NCBI GenBank assembly: GCA_027029065.1
Contig: JALVGO010000014.1
Span: 1-12,375, forward strand
Direction of reading: 5' to 3'
Length of the DNA stretch: 12,375 nucleotides
Source of the DNA: Sulfurovum sp.
GTDB lineage: Bacteria > Campylobacterota > Campylobacteria > Campylobacterales > Sulfurovaceae
Part shown: one piece after another, positions 6,841 to 12,375 of the stretch
How positions within the stretch are numbered: position 1 is the first letter of the stretch
Layout: every line of letters starts with the position of its first letter
The notes under the pieces: model-generated
Database searches by the model: none
Seen by the model: the letters and a program-made list of their open reading frames with translations, nothing else
Told to the model about the DNA's origin: nothing
Made by a program: the position numbers and the translations under genes

Positions 6841-7655
6841 TCAAAAATATAATAATGTATGCAATCTTGACCATGCTGCTAATAGCGATGACCTTTTTCG
6901 GTGTTCGGGCATACGGTGAGGCAAAAGCGTATGAAGATGTTACTGTGAAAATTGTAGAACAGATGAACCCGAAATCGTTGGCAGAGCTGCAGCTCAAAGA
7001 GTGGGCACAAACACTCTCTTTTGGGCTGTACACGAACGAACAGAGGCAGCAACTGGAGAGCTTGCAGCAGGAAAAACAGTTGCATAAAGGGGCAAGCCGG
7101 CACTATATGTACTGGGTGATGGGGTGTCTGCTGCTCTTGGGCGCAGGATACTTTTTTGTTTCACTGCGCACATTTACCTTTTTTGGTGCGCTGGCTGCAT
7201 GGATCATGCTCTTCTTTGGGCTCATCACGCCTATTTTGATGGTTACGATCCATAAGCAGATAGCTTACCTTGGGGATGTGGTACTCTCTTTTGAGAGTAA
7301 AAGCATTGTCGGTTCACTGGTCAAGCTCTATGATCACGGTGATATGACCGTCGCGGCAGTGATACTGCTCTTTTCGGTACTCATCCCCTTTGTCAAAACA
7401 TTTTTTCTGATGTTTGTGGCACTCTTTATGCAGAGCCGGTTTGCACATGGTGTGGTGAAGTTTTTCAAAGTAATCGGGAAATGGTCAATGGTAGATGTTT
7501 TTGTTGTGGCGACGTTTCTTGTCTATCTGAGTGTGGACAAAGGGGATGTCAGCCGGGCGGAGACAGGAACGGGGCTCTACTTTTTTCTTGCCTACGTGAT
7601 CATGTCTATGCTGGTGAGTCTGTCAGCAGACAGAATGCTGCAGAGGGCTAAATGA
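6837..7655 (+). CDS. PqiA-family inner-membrane protein
   Basis: A 272-aa integral membrane protein of the paraquat-inducible protein A family. The best markers are the C-terminal KWSMVDVFVVATFLVY block (215-230) and PFVKTFFLMF (184-193). Membrane segments are predicted by eye at about 5-23, 92-109, 113-136, 172-198, 217-232 and 246-262. The family partners with MCE-type (PqiB) lipid-transport proteins in enterobacteria; no PqiB is in view. Only one PqiA half is present, the zinc-finger cysteines of E. coli PqiA are absent, and a soluble loop of about 65 residues (25-90), rich in Gln and Glu, sits after the first helix. The 3' end overlaps the convergent DUF493 gene by 8 nt. Exact role unknown. 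Confidence 0.85.
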   Translation: MIKNIIMYAILTMLLIAMTFFGVRAYGEAKAYEDVTVKIVEQMNPKSLAELQLKEWAQTLSFGLYTNEQRQQLESLQQEKQLHKGASRHYMYWVMGCLLLLGAGYFFVSLRTFTFFGALAAWIMLFFGLITPILMVTIHKQIAYLGDVVLSFESKSIVGSLVKLYDHGDMTVAAVILLFSVLIPFVKTFFLMFVALFMQSRFAHGVVKFFKVIGKWSMVDVFVVATFLVYLSVDKGDVSRAETGTGLYFFLAYVIMSMLVSLSADRMLQRAK

Positions 7656-7917
7656 CCATTTCGACATCGTCGTGATCCTGAAAACATTTGAAAAGACGGT
7701 CTCTCTCTTCCTGACTTTCAACCACGCATGAGGCGTTGTAGGTGGTAAATTTGCCTGTACGGGAGGTGTTGCCTGCAGAACAGAGATGCTCTTTGTCTCC
7801 CATCACCTCTTTGATGCAGGCTTTGAGTTTCTTTTTGTCTTTTCCTATGATCTTGAACCCCCAGTTTGTTGGGTACTCTATAGTTGGTTTTTCTGTGGTA
7901 TTGCTGTCAAGAATCAT
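7648..7917 (-). CDS. DUF493 / YbeD-like small protein
   Basis: An 89-aa protein of the DUF493 family, with a small ACT-like alpha/beta fold (E. coli YbeD, H. pylori HP0495). Matching features are KPTIEYPTNWGFKIIG at the start, the GKFTTYNASCVVESQEERD strand-helix unit, and the terminal HDDVEMVI. Three cysteines (34, 46, 64) plus Cys78 are present; their relevance is unknown. The molecular role is not established for this family. AAGGAG precedes the ATG by 6 nt. It shares 8 nt with the end of the convergent PqiA-like gene, so no intergenic terminator fits between them. It lies downstream of moaC on the same strand, separated by a structured repeat. Confidence 0.85.
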   Translation of the reverse strand: MILDSNTTEKPTIEYPTNWGFKIIGKDKKKLKACIKEVMGDKEHLCSAGNTSRTGKFTTYNASCVVESQEERDRLFKCFQDHDDVEMVI

Positions 7918-7969
7918 GGCAGGCTCCTTCTTTTTTTAGTATTGAACCCTCTGAATAATTACCAACAAA

Positions 7970-8056
7970 GGTTTCACTCGATGGCGACAAAGGAGTGCCC
8001 AACCCTTGAAAGGGGCGCTTTTGCGTTCACGACTGCCAGAGCTATCGAGTGAAACC
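7970..8056. repeat. 87-bp structured element with 16-bp terminal inverted repeats
   Basis: GGTTTCACTCGAT (7970-7982) is the exact reverse complement of ATCGAGTGAAACC (8044-8056). The pairing continues inward three more bases (GGC with GCT, one G-T pair), for 16 bp in all. Inside, AGTGCCC 7994-8000 pairs with GGGCGCT 8013-8019, and CCCT/AGGG at 8003-8014 offers an alternative hairpin. It is GC-rich compared with its AT-rich surroundings. It lies between the minus-strand genes moaC and DUF493 with no adjacent start or stop codon. It could be a non-autonomous repeat (MITE- or REP-like) or a structured RNA. No clear target-site duplication is visible. Confidence 0.7.
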
Positions 8057-8119
8057 GGTGATTTTTCAGAGAACTTTATCATATTCATTTGGAATGCAAC
8101 CGGAGTTGCTTTTGTCCGG

Positions 8120-8590
8120 CTATCTGTTAAAGTTGCCTGACTTTCCGCCGCTTTTATGCTCAAGCTGCACATTGCGTATGACCATTCCTTTGTCGATCGC
8201 CTTGAGCATATCGTAGATGGTAAGCAGTCCGACGCTTACACCTGTAAGTGCTTCCATCTCCACACCGGTTTTTCCGGTAAGTTTTGCTGTAACGGTCAGC
8301 TTGAAGCCCGGAAGATCGGGAAGCTCTTCGATGTCGGTTTTAACCGAAGTGAGCATGAGCGGATGGCACATCGGGATGAGTGTACTGGTCTGCTTTGTAC
8401 CCTGAATGGCGGCGATCACGGCGGTTTGGAGTACAGGCCCCTTTTTGGCAGTGTTTGCAACGACTGCATCATAAGCTTCCTGTCCAACTTCAATGATGCC
8501 GCTTGCAGTTGCGATACGGGTGGTATCGGATTTATCTGAAACATCAACCATTTTGGGTTTGTCCTGTTCGTCTAAGTGGGTCAGGTTCAC
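8120..8590 (-). CDS. moaC: Cyclic pyranopterin monophosphate synthase MoaC
   Basis: 156 aa from GTG 8590. It carries out the second part of step one of molybdenum cofactor synthesis with MoaA (GTP to cyclic pyranopterin monophosphate). Key residues are visible and, in this numbering, run one behind E. coli: K50, H76 in MCHP, E111 in [13 protein letters not shown]127 and K130 in YDMLKAIDK; the C-terminal [10 protein letters not shown] is also typical. GTG 8590 is chosen because AAGGA lies 6 nt upstream and the protein then starts [20 protein letters not shown] at family length. An ATG 12 codons upstream lacks a ribosome binding site and would sit in the promoter. Other moa genes are not in view. 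Confidence 0.95.
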   Translation of the reverse strand: MNLTHLDEQDKPKMVDVSDKSDTTRIATASGIIEVGQEAYDAVVANTAKKGPVLQTAVIAAIQGTKQTSTLIPMCHPLMLTSVKTDIEELPDLPGFKLTVTAKLTGKTGVEMEALTGVSVGLLTIYDMLKAIDKGMVIRNVQLEHKSGGKSGNFNR

Positions 8591-8616
8591 AGTATATCCT
8601 TGCGTGCTTTTTGCGC

Positions 8617-8625
8617 ATTTTAGCA
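8617..8625 (-). promoter_or_regulatory. Extended -10 promoter of moaC
   Basis: On the minus strand, TGC-TAAAAT (hexamer at 8617-8622) sits about 27 nt before the GTG start and ahead of AAGGA. This gives a short leader. It overlaps the ATG at 8626, which is a further reason not to use that ATG as the start. Confidence 0.5.
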
Positions 8626-8632
8626 TAAAAGG

Positions 8633-8678
8633 TGACGAAAATAAAATAAAAATGACGAAAAAAACAAAAAAATGACGA
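8633..8678. promoter_or_regulatory. Three TGACGA boxes at exact 20-bp spacing
   Basis: TGACGA occurs at 8633-8638, 8653-8658 and 8673-8678, each followed by an A-rich stretch. The 20-bp period is roughly two helical turns, so all three boxes face the same side of the DNA. They lie between the divergent promoters of moaC and the recombinase-like regulator/ccoG operon, just upstream of the latter's -35. This arrangement suggests a cooperative regulator-binding site; the regulator is not identified. Confidence 0.55.
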
Positions 8679-8695
8679 GAATAATAAAAATATTA

Positions 8696-8724
8696 TTGAC
8701 TTTAAACATCAAAAAGAGTAGAAT
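8696..8724 (+). promoter_or_regulatory. Near-consensus sigma70 promoter of the ccoG operon
   Basis: TTGACT (-35, 8696-8701), 17-bp spacer, TAGAAT (-10, 8719-8724). The gap to the start codon at 8748 is short and contains AAAGGAG. A clear -35 is less usual in Campylobacterota. The TGACGA boxes end 17 bp upstream of the -35. Confidence 0.7.
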
Positions 8725-8747
8725 AACCCAAATGAGAAAGGAGTAAT

Positions 8748-9419
8748 ATGACGTATGCATACTTAAGACAGATGCCAAACCACAGCAACCTGTCCGAACA
8801 GCAGCGGAACATTCTCTCTTTCGCATTGACACAGGGGCTTCAGATTGACAAAGAGGTGATCGAGTACAGTACCAAAAGCCGTCCGATAGAGGAGCGTGAA
8901 GAGTTTGAAAAGTTTCTTCACTCTCTGGAAGAGGGGGACAGGATTGTGGTTGAGCACCTTGCTGTTTTGAGTGATGTGGTAGAGGAGAGCATTAAAGTTA
9001 TCAGTTGTATGCTGAGTCGGGGGATTATTCTCAATATTGCCAATGCAGCAGTCACCATTACCAAAGAGACACCGATTGCAGATGTTTTTCCTTTGCTTAA
9101 CGACCTCAGAGAAGCACAAAAGGCCAAGACCGGACAGATAGGCCGTCCAAAAGGCAGCCGTTCCTCTTCCAAGTTCGATGTGTATCAGGCAAAGATCATT
9201 GAACTGTTGAAGGAGGGTATGAGTGTCAGTGCGATTGCAAGAGAGTTGAACGTAAGCCGCAGTTCGCTGAAGGACTATATAGAGTCGCGGGGTATCCGGG
9301 ATCTTGTGAAGGGATCGTGGATGGAGATTGGAACACCGCAGCAGATCGGCGGGGTGGACAATACTGTCCTGATATGTCCGTTTGAACAAAAAACACAACA
9401 AAAAGAAAGGATTTCATAA
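8748..9419 (+). CDS. Serine-recombinase-like HTH protein lacking catalytic residues, probable regulator
   Basis: A 223-aa protein with a resolvase-like N-terminal domain (about 2-105), a GRPKGS minor-groove linker (132-137) and a Hin/resolvase-type helix-turn-helix (about 147-181, GMSVSAIARELNVSRSSLKD). The catalytic set is gone. The usual Y-x-R-V-S at the N-terminus reads AYLRQM, with no serine at that position. The L-D-R-L-x-R motif reads LAVLSD (71-76), so the Asp and both Args are replaced. The fold core (EREEFEKFLHSLEEGDRIVVEHL) is kept. It is therefore probably a DNA-binding protein rather than a recombinase. A tail of about 40 residues (PQQIGGVDNTVLICPFEQ) has one cysteine. It begins the ccoG operon, 4 nt after GGAG, and its stop codon touches the ccoG start. 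Confidence 0.75.
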   Translation: MTYAYLRQMPNHSNLSEQQRNILSFALTQGLQIDKEVIEYSTKSRPIEEREEFEKFLHSLEEGDRIVVEHLAVLSDVVEESIKVISCMLSRGIILNIANAAVTITKETPIADVFPLLNDLREAQKAKTGQIGRPKGSRSSSKFDVYQAKIIELLKEGMSVSAIARELNVSRSSLKDYIESRGIRDLVKGSWMEIGTPQQIGGVDNTVLICPFEQKTQQKERIS

Positions 9420-10880
9420 ATGGAAGCAGCAATCCAGAATGAAGAGACAAAACCAAAGAAGAACAAAGCGAAGGAGTACCTGAAAGGGTGGGTACCGTAC
9501 CGCATTAAGCGTTACTGGGCATATGTAGCCGCAACGATCGTTGCGCTGGTAATGCCATGGATCACGATCAACGGTAACCACCTGTTCCTGCTCAGTTTTG
9601 ACCATAAAAAACTGCACCTTGCCGGAGTAGCGTTTGATATGCAGGAGCTTTATCTGATGCCGTTTTTGCTGATGCTCCTCTTTTTGGGGATCTTTGCCGT
9701 GACGGCAGTCGGCGGACGTGCGTGGTGTGGATGGGCGTGTCCCCAGACTATTTTCCGCGTTATTTACAGAGACTTCATTGAAACCAAACTGCTTGGTTTG
9801 CGTAAGCGTATCAAGAACAAGCAGCAAGAACCGGATATGAGCAAGCCTGAAAACAAGGTAAAAAAAGCGATCGCCATTCTGCTTTGGTCTGTACTGGCAC
9901 TGATAGCCGCAGCAGACTTTATGTGGTATTTTGTACCGCCAGAAGAGTTTTTCAAATATCTTCAAAACCCGGCTGACCATATGGTTATGATCGGATTTGT
10001 TCTTGGGGTAGCACTTTTCCTGATCGCTGATGTGGTCTTTATCAAAGAGGATTTCTGTATCTACATCTGCCCTTACAGCCGTGTACAGTCGGTACTGTAT
10101 GATGACGATACCCTGATGGCGATCTATGACCCGATCCGTGGAGGAGAGATTTATCAAGGGCACGGAAACGAAAGACACAAAGTCTTTAATAAGCAAAAAG
10201 AGCTAAAGTCTGTCAATCCTGAAGCGGAATGTACCACCTGCGAAAGCTGTGTAACGGTTTGTCCGACCCATATTGACATCCGTAAAGGGCTGCAGCTTGA
10301 GTGTATCAACTGTCTAGAGTGTGTCGATGCCTGCACACAGGTCATGGGAGCATTGGGCAAACCGAGTCTTGTGCAGTGGTCAAGTGTGGTTGAGACAGAG
10401 AAGCATGAGAGAAAGACAAAGATATTCAGACCAAAGGTCATCGCTTACTTTACCGTATTGGCGATCGTTCTGGTGGCACTCTTTACGATGGGAAGCAAAA
10501 AAGAGCATATGCTGCTCAATATCAATAAGACAACAAGGCTTTACAAGATACTTGACAATGGCGGTGTTGAGAATGACTATGTATTCCTGTTTGCCAATAC
10601 AGACAGCAAGCGTCATACGTACTACTTTGAGATTGAAGGGGATCTGAAAAACAAACTGGAGATCGTCAGACCAAAAGAGACATTTTCTATCGCTCCGGGT
10701 AAAAAACGCAAGAAAGTTGTTGTTTTGAGAACACATGAGAAACTGGCGGACAGTACACGAAAAGATGTGCCTATTCCGGTAACAATCAAAGCGTATGCTG
10801 TTGATGACAAAGAGAAGATTGTTGTGGAGAGACATACGGTATTTGTCTATCCGCGAGCAGACCTTCTGAAGAGAAAATAG
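9420..10880 (+). CDS. ccoG: CcoG (FixG/RdxA), cytochrome cbb3 oxidase assembly iron-sulfur protein
   Basis: A 486-aa membrane ferredoxin-like protein. CcoG reduces Cu(II) for copper delivery to cbb3-type cytochrome oxidase. Helices lie at about 34-52, 78-97, 150-168, 188-207 and 340-357. The family block GRAWCGWACPQT (C103, C107) and FCIYICPYSRVQS (C213, C217) are present. Two 4Fe-4S motifs follow: C271-C274-C277-C281-P and C295-C298-C301-C305. The C-terminal domain of about 120 residues (365-480) is the Ig-like FixG_C domain, periplasmic. The ATG follows directly after the preceding stop with AAAGGA 8 nt upstream, so the genes are co-transcribed. No ccoNOQP or ccoI is in the window; a small membrane protein and an SQR-like flavoprotein follow instead. 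Confidence 0.97.
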   Translation: MEAAIQNEETKPKKNKAKEYLKGWVPYRIKRYWAYVAATIVALVMPWITINGNHLFLLSFDHKKLHLAGVAFDMQELYLMPFLLMLLFLGIFAVTAVGGRAWCGWACPQTIFRVIYRDFIETKLLGLRKRIKNKQQEPDMSKPENKVKKAIAILLWSVLALIAAADFMWYFVPPEEFFKYLQNPADHMVMIGFVLGVALFLIADVVFIKEDFCIYICPYSRVQSVLYDDDTLMAIYDPIRGGEIYQGHGNERHKVFNKQKELKSVNPEAECTTCESCVTVCPTHIDIRKGLQLECINCLECVDACTQVMGALGKPSLVQWSSVVETEKHERKTKIFRPKVIAYFTVLAIVLVALFTMGSKKEHMLLNINKTTRLYKILDNGGVENDYVFLFANTDSKRHTYYFEIEGDLKNKLEIVRPKETFSIAPGKKRKKVVVLRTHEKLADSTRKDVPIPVTIKAYAVDDKEKIVVERHTVFVYPRADLLKRK

Positions 10881-10881
10881 T

Positions 10882-11076
10882 ATGATGCACACACATGAAG
10901 AACCGGTACTGGAGCATATAGAAGACTATAATGCTCCTGGCGGTGTGCAGAAACGGTTGACAGTATGGATCGTGATTCTTTCGGGACTTTTGGTAGGTGC
11001 GCTATACGCTCTAGCACAGGCACATGGCAGTGTCAGTGACGCGTTACCTGTAAAGACAAATATCATCAAAAACTAA
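10882..11076 (+). CDS. Small single-helix membrane protein, 64 aa
   Basis: A 64-aa protein starting 1 nt after the ccoG stop, with two adjacent ATGs (10882, 10885) and a weak GAAGAG upstream, so translation is probably coupled to ccoG. The N-terminus is acidic and His-rich (HTHEEPVLEHIEDYNAPGG); one membrane helix follows (about 27-46, LTVWIVILSGLLVGALYALA), then a short tail (HGSVSDALPVKTNIIKN). I do not recognise a family. The position resembles that of FixH or other small cbb3 accessory proteins next to ccoG, but no FixH signature is seen. Its His and acidic residues could bind metal; this is speculation. Confidence 0.65.
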   Translation: MMHTHEEPVLEHIEDYNAPGGVQKRLTVWIVILSGLLVGALYALAQAHGSVSDALPVKTNIIKN

Positions 11077-11086
11077 AGGAGTTTGT

Positions 11087-12256
11087 ATGGCAAAGGTATT
11101 GGTACTTGGGGGCGGCTTTGCAGGGGCAGAGGCAGCAATCTTTCTTCGTAAACATGATTTAGATGTTACTTTGGTGAGTGATAGAGACTATTTTTATATC
11201 TATCCAACCTCTATTTGGATTCCTACGGGAGAGGCAACAAGGGAAGATGTGAGTGTGCCGCTTGATAAGTTGGCTGTAGCGCATGGTTTTAAAGTGATTG
11301 TTGACCCTGTAACAGCACTGGATCCGAAAGCAAAAAGTGTGACACTCTCAAGTGGACGCAAACTGGAAGAGTATGACTATATCGTTGTAGCGATGGGGCA
11401 GGAGAAGATTGTGCACGAAGGGATGGAGCATACCCTCTCTATCTGCGGAAAACCTGAGGAGGCAACAGCACTGTATGAGCGGTTGAATACTTTGGTGCAG
11501 AAGGGGAGCGGAAAACTTGCTTTCGGTTTTGGCGGCAATCCCAAAGACAGTTCTGCGGTGCGCGGAGGTCCTGCCTTTGAAGTGCTTTTCAATGTTCATG
11601 ACTACCTGAAGAAAAAAGGGCTCCGTGACAAATTTGAGTTGACTTTCTTCGCTCCGATGGAAAAGCCGGGTCAGAAGATGGGAGAGAAAGCATTGGTGAT
11701 GATGGATAAGATGTTCAAAATGACCGATATCCATAAAAAGGTAGGATCGAAGATCACCCGCTTTGTTGAAGATGGAGTGCTTTTTGAGGACGGTACAAAG
11801 CTGGAGTCTGATCTTACCATGTTTATCTCTGCCGGAACGGGTCACAGTATTTTAAAAGCATCTGGACTGCCTCTGAGTGATGCAGGGTTTGTCGTTACCA
11901 ATGAATACAACGAGGTAGAAGGTTTTGAGGGTATCTATGCCATTGGTGACTCTGCTTCTTTGATGGGACCAGAGTGGCGTGCGAAACAGGGACATGTCGC
12001 TGAAGTGATGGCACGCAACACAGCACACAACATCTGGATGGATATCCAACATATTGATTCCAAAGAGAGCTATATGCATCATCTGAATATCCTGTGTGTG
12101 ATGGATACGGGTAACGGAGCCGCGTTTGTCTACCGCAGCGACAAACGCGCACTGATGCTTCCTATGCCGCTTGTCGGCCACTGGATGAAAAAAGGGTGGG
12201 GCTGGTACTGCCGTAACTCCAAACTAGGCAAAATCCCAAGACTACCTGGGATGTGA
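11087..12256 (+). CDS. SQR-like FAD-dependent oxidoreductase
   Basis: A 389-aa flavoprotein of the sulfide:quinone oxidoreductase / flavocytochrome-c-sulfide-dehydrogenase group. The FAD Rossmann motif is at 6-15 (VLGGGFAGAE) and the second FAD motif GIYAIGDSA at 282-290. Cys120 (LSICGKPEEA) and Cys337 (NILCVMDTGN) match two of the redox cysteines of SQR. The third, usually in an S-C-x-G-P-A-(Y/F)-E segment, is absent: here it reads SAVRGGPAFE (156-165). An extra Cys375 lies near the C-terminus in an amphipathic aromatic segment (GHWMKKGWGWYC) that could touch the membrane. It probably reduces quinone with sulfide or another reduced sulfur compound; substrate uncertain. AAGGAG lies 5 nt before the ATG. 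Last gene of the ccoG operon. Confidence 0.8.
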   Translation: MAKVLVLGGGFAGAEAAIFLRKHDLDVTLVSDRDYFYIYPTSIWIPTGEATREDVSVPLDKLAVAHGFKVIVDPVTALDPKAKSVTLSSGRKLEEYDYIVVAMGQEKIVHEGMEHTLSICGKPEEATALYERLNTLVQKGSGKLAFGFGGNPKDSSAVRGGPAFEVLFNVHDYLKKKGLRDKFELTFFAPMEKPGQKMGEKALVMMDKMFKMTDIHKKVGSKITRFVEDGVLFEDGTKLESDLTMFISAGTGHSILKASGLPLSDAGFVVTNEYNEVEGFEGIYAIGDSASLMGPEWRAKQGHVAEVMARNTAHNIWMDIQHIDSKESYMHHLNILCVMDTGNGAAFVYRSDKRALMLPMPLVGHWMKKGWGWYCRNSKLGKIPRLPGM

Positions 12257-12298
12257 GACGCGTTAAGCAAACGACACCTGCGTGTCGTTTGTAGCGTC
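12257..12298 (+). terminator. Strong hairpin after the SQR-like gene, probable terminator and part of a repeat
   Basis: CAAACGACAC 12268-12277 pairs perfectly with GTGTCGTTTG 12282-12291 around a CTGC tetraloop. An outer GACGC 12257-12261 / GCGTC 12294-12298 stem encloses it. The A-rich 5' flank and TTT 3' flank suit an intrinsic, possibly bidirectional terminator. It starts at the base after the stop codon of the SQR-like gene. Confidence 0.55.
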
Positions 12299-12375
12299 GA
12301 AACCGGAGGTGATGTCTCGTAGAGACCACCGAAGGCTACTTAACGCGTTAAGCAAACGACACCTGCGTGTCGTTT
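12258..12375. repeat. 85-bp-period repeat array, cut by the window end
   Basis: A 33-bp unit beginning ACGCGTTAAGC occurs identically at 12258-12290 and 12343-12375, the latter ending exactly at the window edge. The 52 bp between them are themselves foldable: GTAGC 12291-12295 with GCTAC 12335-12339, and an inner GTCTC 12314-12318 / GAGAC 12322-12326 hairpin with a GTA loop. The second junction is a 14-bp perfect palindrome, CTTAACGCGTTAAG 12339-12352. The array may continue beyond the window. Confidence 0.8.

Noticed and set aside
8096..8113. GCAAC-CGGA-GTTGC hairpin followed by TTTT as a terminator
   Set aside because: The T-run lies on the plus strand, where no upstream gene is transcribed toward it. 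For minus-strand moaC the hairpin is followed by GCATTCC-like mixed sequence rather than a T-run.
8591..8626. Upstream ATG start for moaC
   Set aside because: No ribosome binding site, and it overlaps the TGC-TAAAAT promoter. GTG 8590 has AAGGA and gives the family length.
12257..12375. Integron attC site, because ACTTAAC and GTTAAGC at 12338-12353 match the RYYYAAC and GTTRRRY core forms
   Set aside because: The two cores are adjacent across a palindrome rather than flanking a 57-141 bp folded site, and no cassette ORF or integrase is visible. The match comes from the palindrome itself.
12258..12375. CRISPR array
   Set aside because: The 33-bp repeat is internally palindromic, the 52-bp intervening stretch is long and self-complementary, only two copies are seen, and there are no cas genes.

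Overview
The window looks like chromosomal DNA of a sulfur-oxidising Campylobacterota (epsilonproteobacterium), most like Sulfurovum or Sulfurimonas. Three things support this. The block lspA-glmM / rpsT-prfA has the gene order I recall from Helicobacter pylori (HP0074-HP0077). Sox genes, a CcoG homologue and a sulfide:quinone oxidoreductase (SQR)-like flavoprotein lie close together. The DUF493 protein is of the type seen in that phylum. The genus is an inference from gene content, not from a database search.

Layout. (1) 1-816: the 3' end of a sox operon, soxY (truncated by the window edge) then soxZ, closed by two consecutive hairpins that meet an opposing gene. (2) 809-2740, minus strand: rpsT, prfA and an unrecognised 155-aa gene. 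(3) 2951-5678, plus strand: glmM, lspA and a phytase-like esterase/propeller gene, packed with overlapping stop/start codons and divergent from rpsT. (4) 5795-6773: a secreted Ig-like protein with an EF-hand-like loop, followed by a possible frameshifted tail holding a 9-bp tandem repeat. (5) 6805-7655: a PqiA-family membrane protein preceded by a tiny coupled leader ORF; it overlaps tail-to-tail with a DUF493 gene. (6) 7970-8056: an 87-bp structured element with 16-bp terminal inverted repeats, between the minus-strand genes DUF493 and moaC. (7) 8591-8747: a divergent control region with a near-consensus sigma70 promoter and three TGACGA boxes exactly 20 bp apart. (8) 8748-12256: an operon of a serine-recombinase-like protein lacking its catalytic residues, ccoG, a 64-aa membrane protein and an SQR-like flavoprotein. 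(9) 12257-12375: the start of an 85-bp-period repeat array with strong hairpins, cut by the window end.

How the genes fit together. SoxYZ carries sulfur intermediates in thiosulfate oxidation. The SQR-like flavoprotein could feed electrons from reduced sulfur into the quinone pool. CcoG supports copper delivery to the cbb3 oxidase that is the usual terminal oxidase in this phylum. MoaC makes molybdenum cofactor, which molybdoenzymes such as SoxCD need. The rest is housekeeping: peptidoglycan precursor synthesis, lipoprotein processing and translation.

The points most worth following up are the catalytically dead recombinase with its iteron-like promoter, the two structured repeat elements, the possible frameshift near 6600, and the SQR-like protein that has lost one of the usual redox cysteines.
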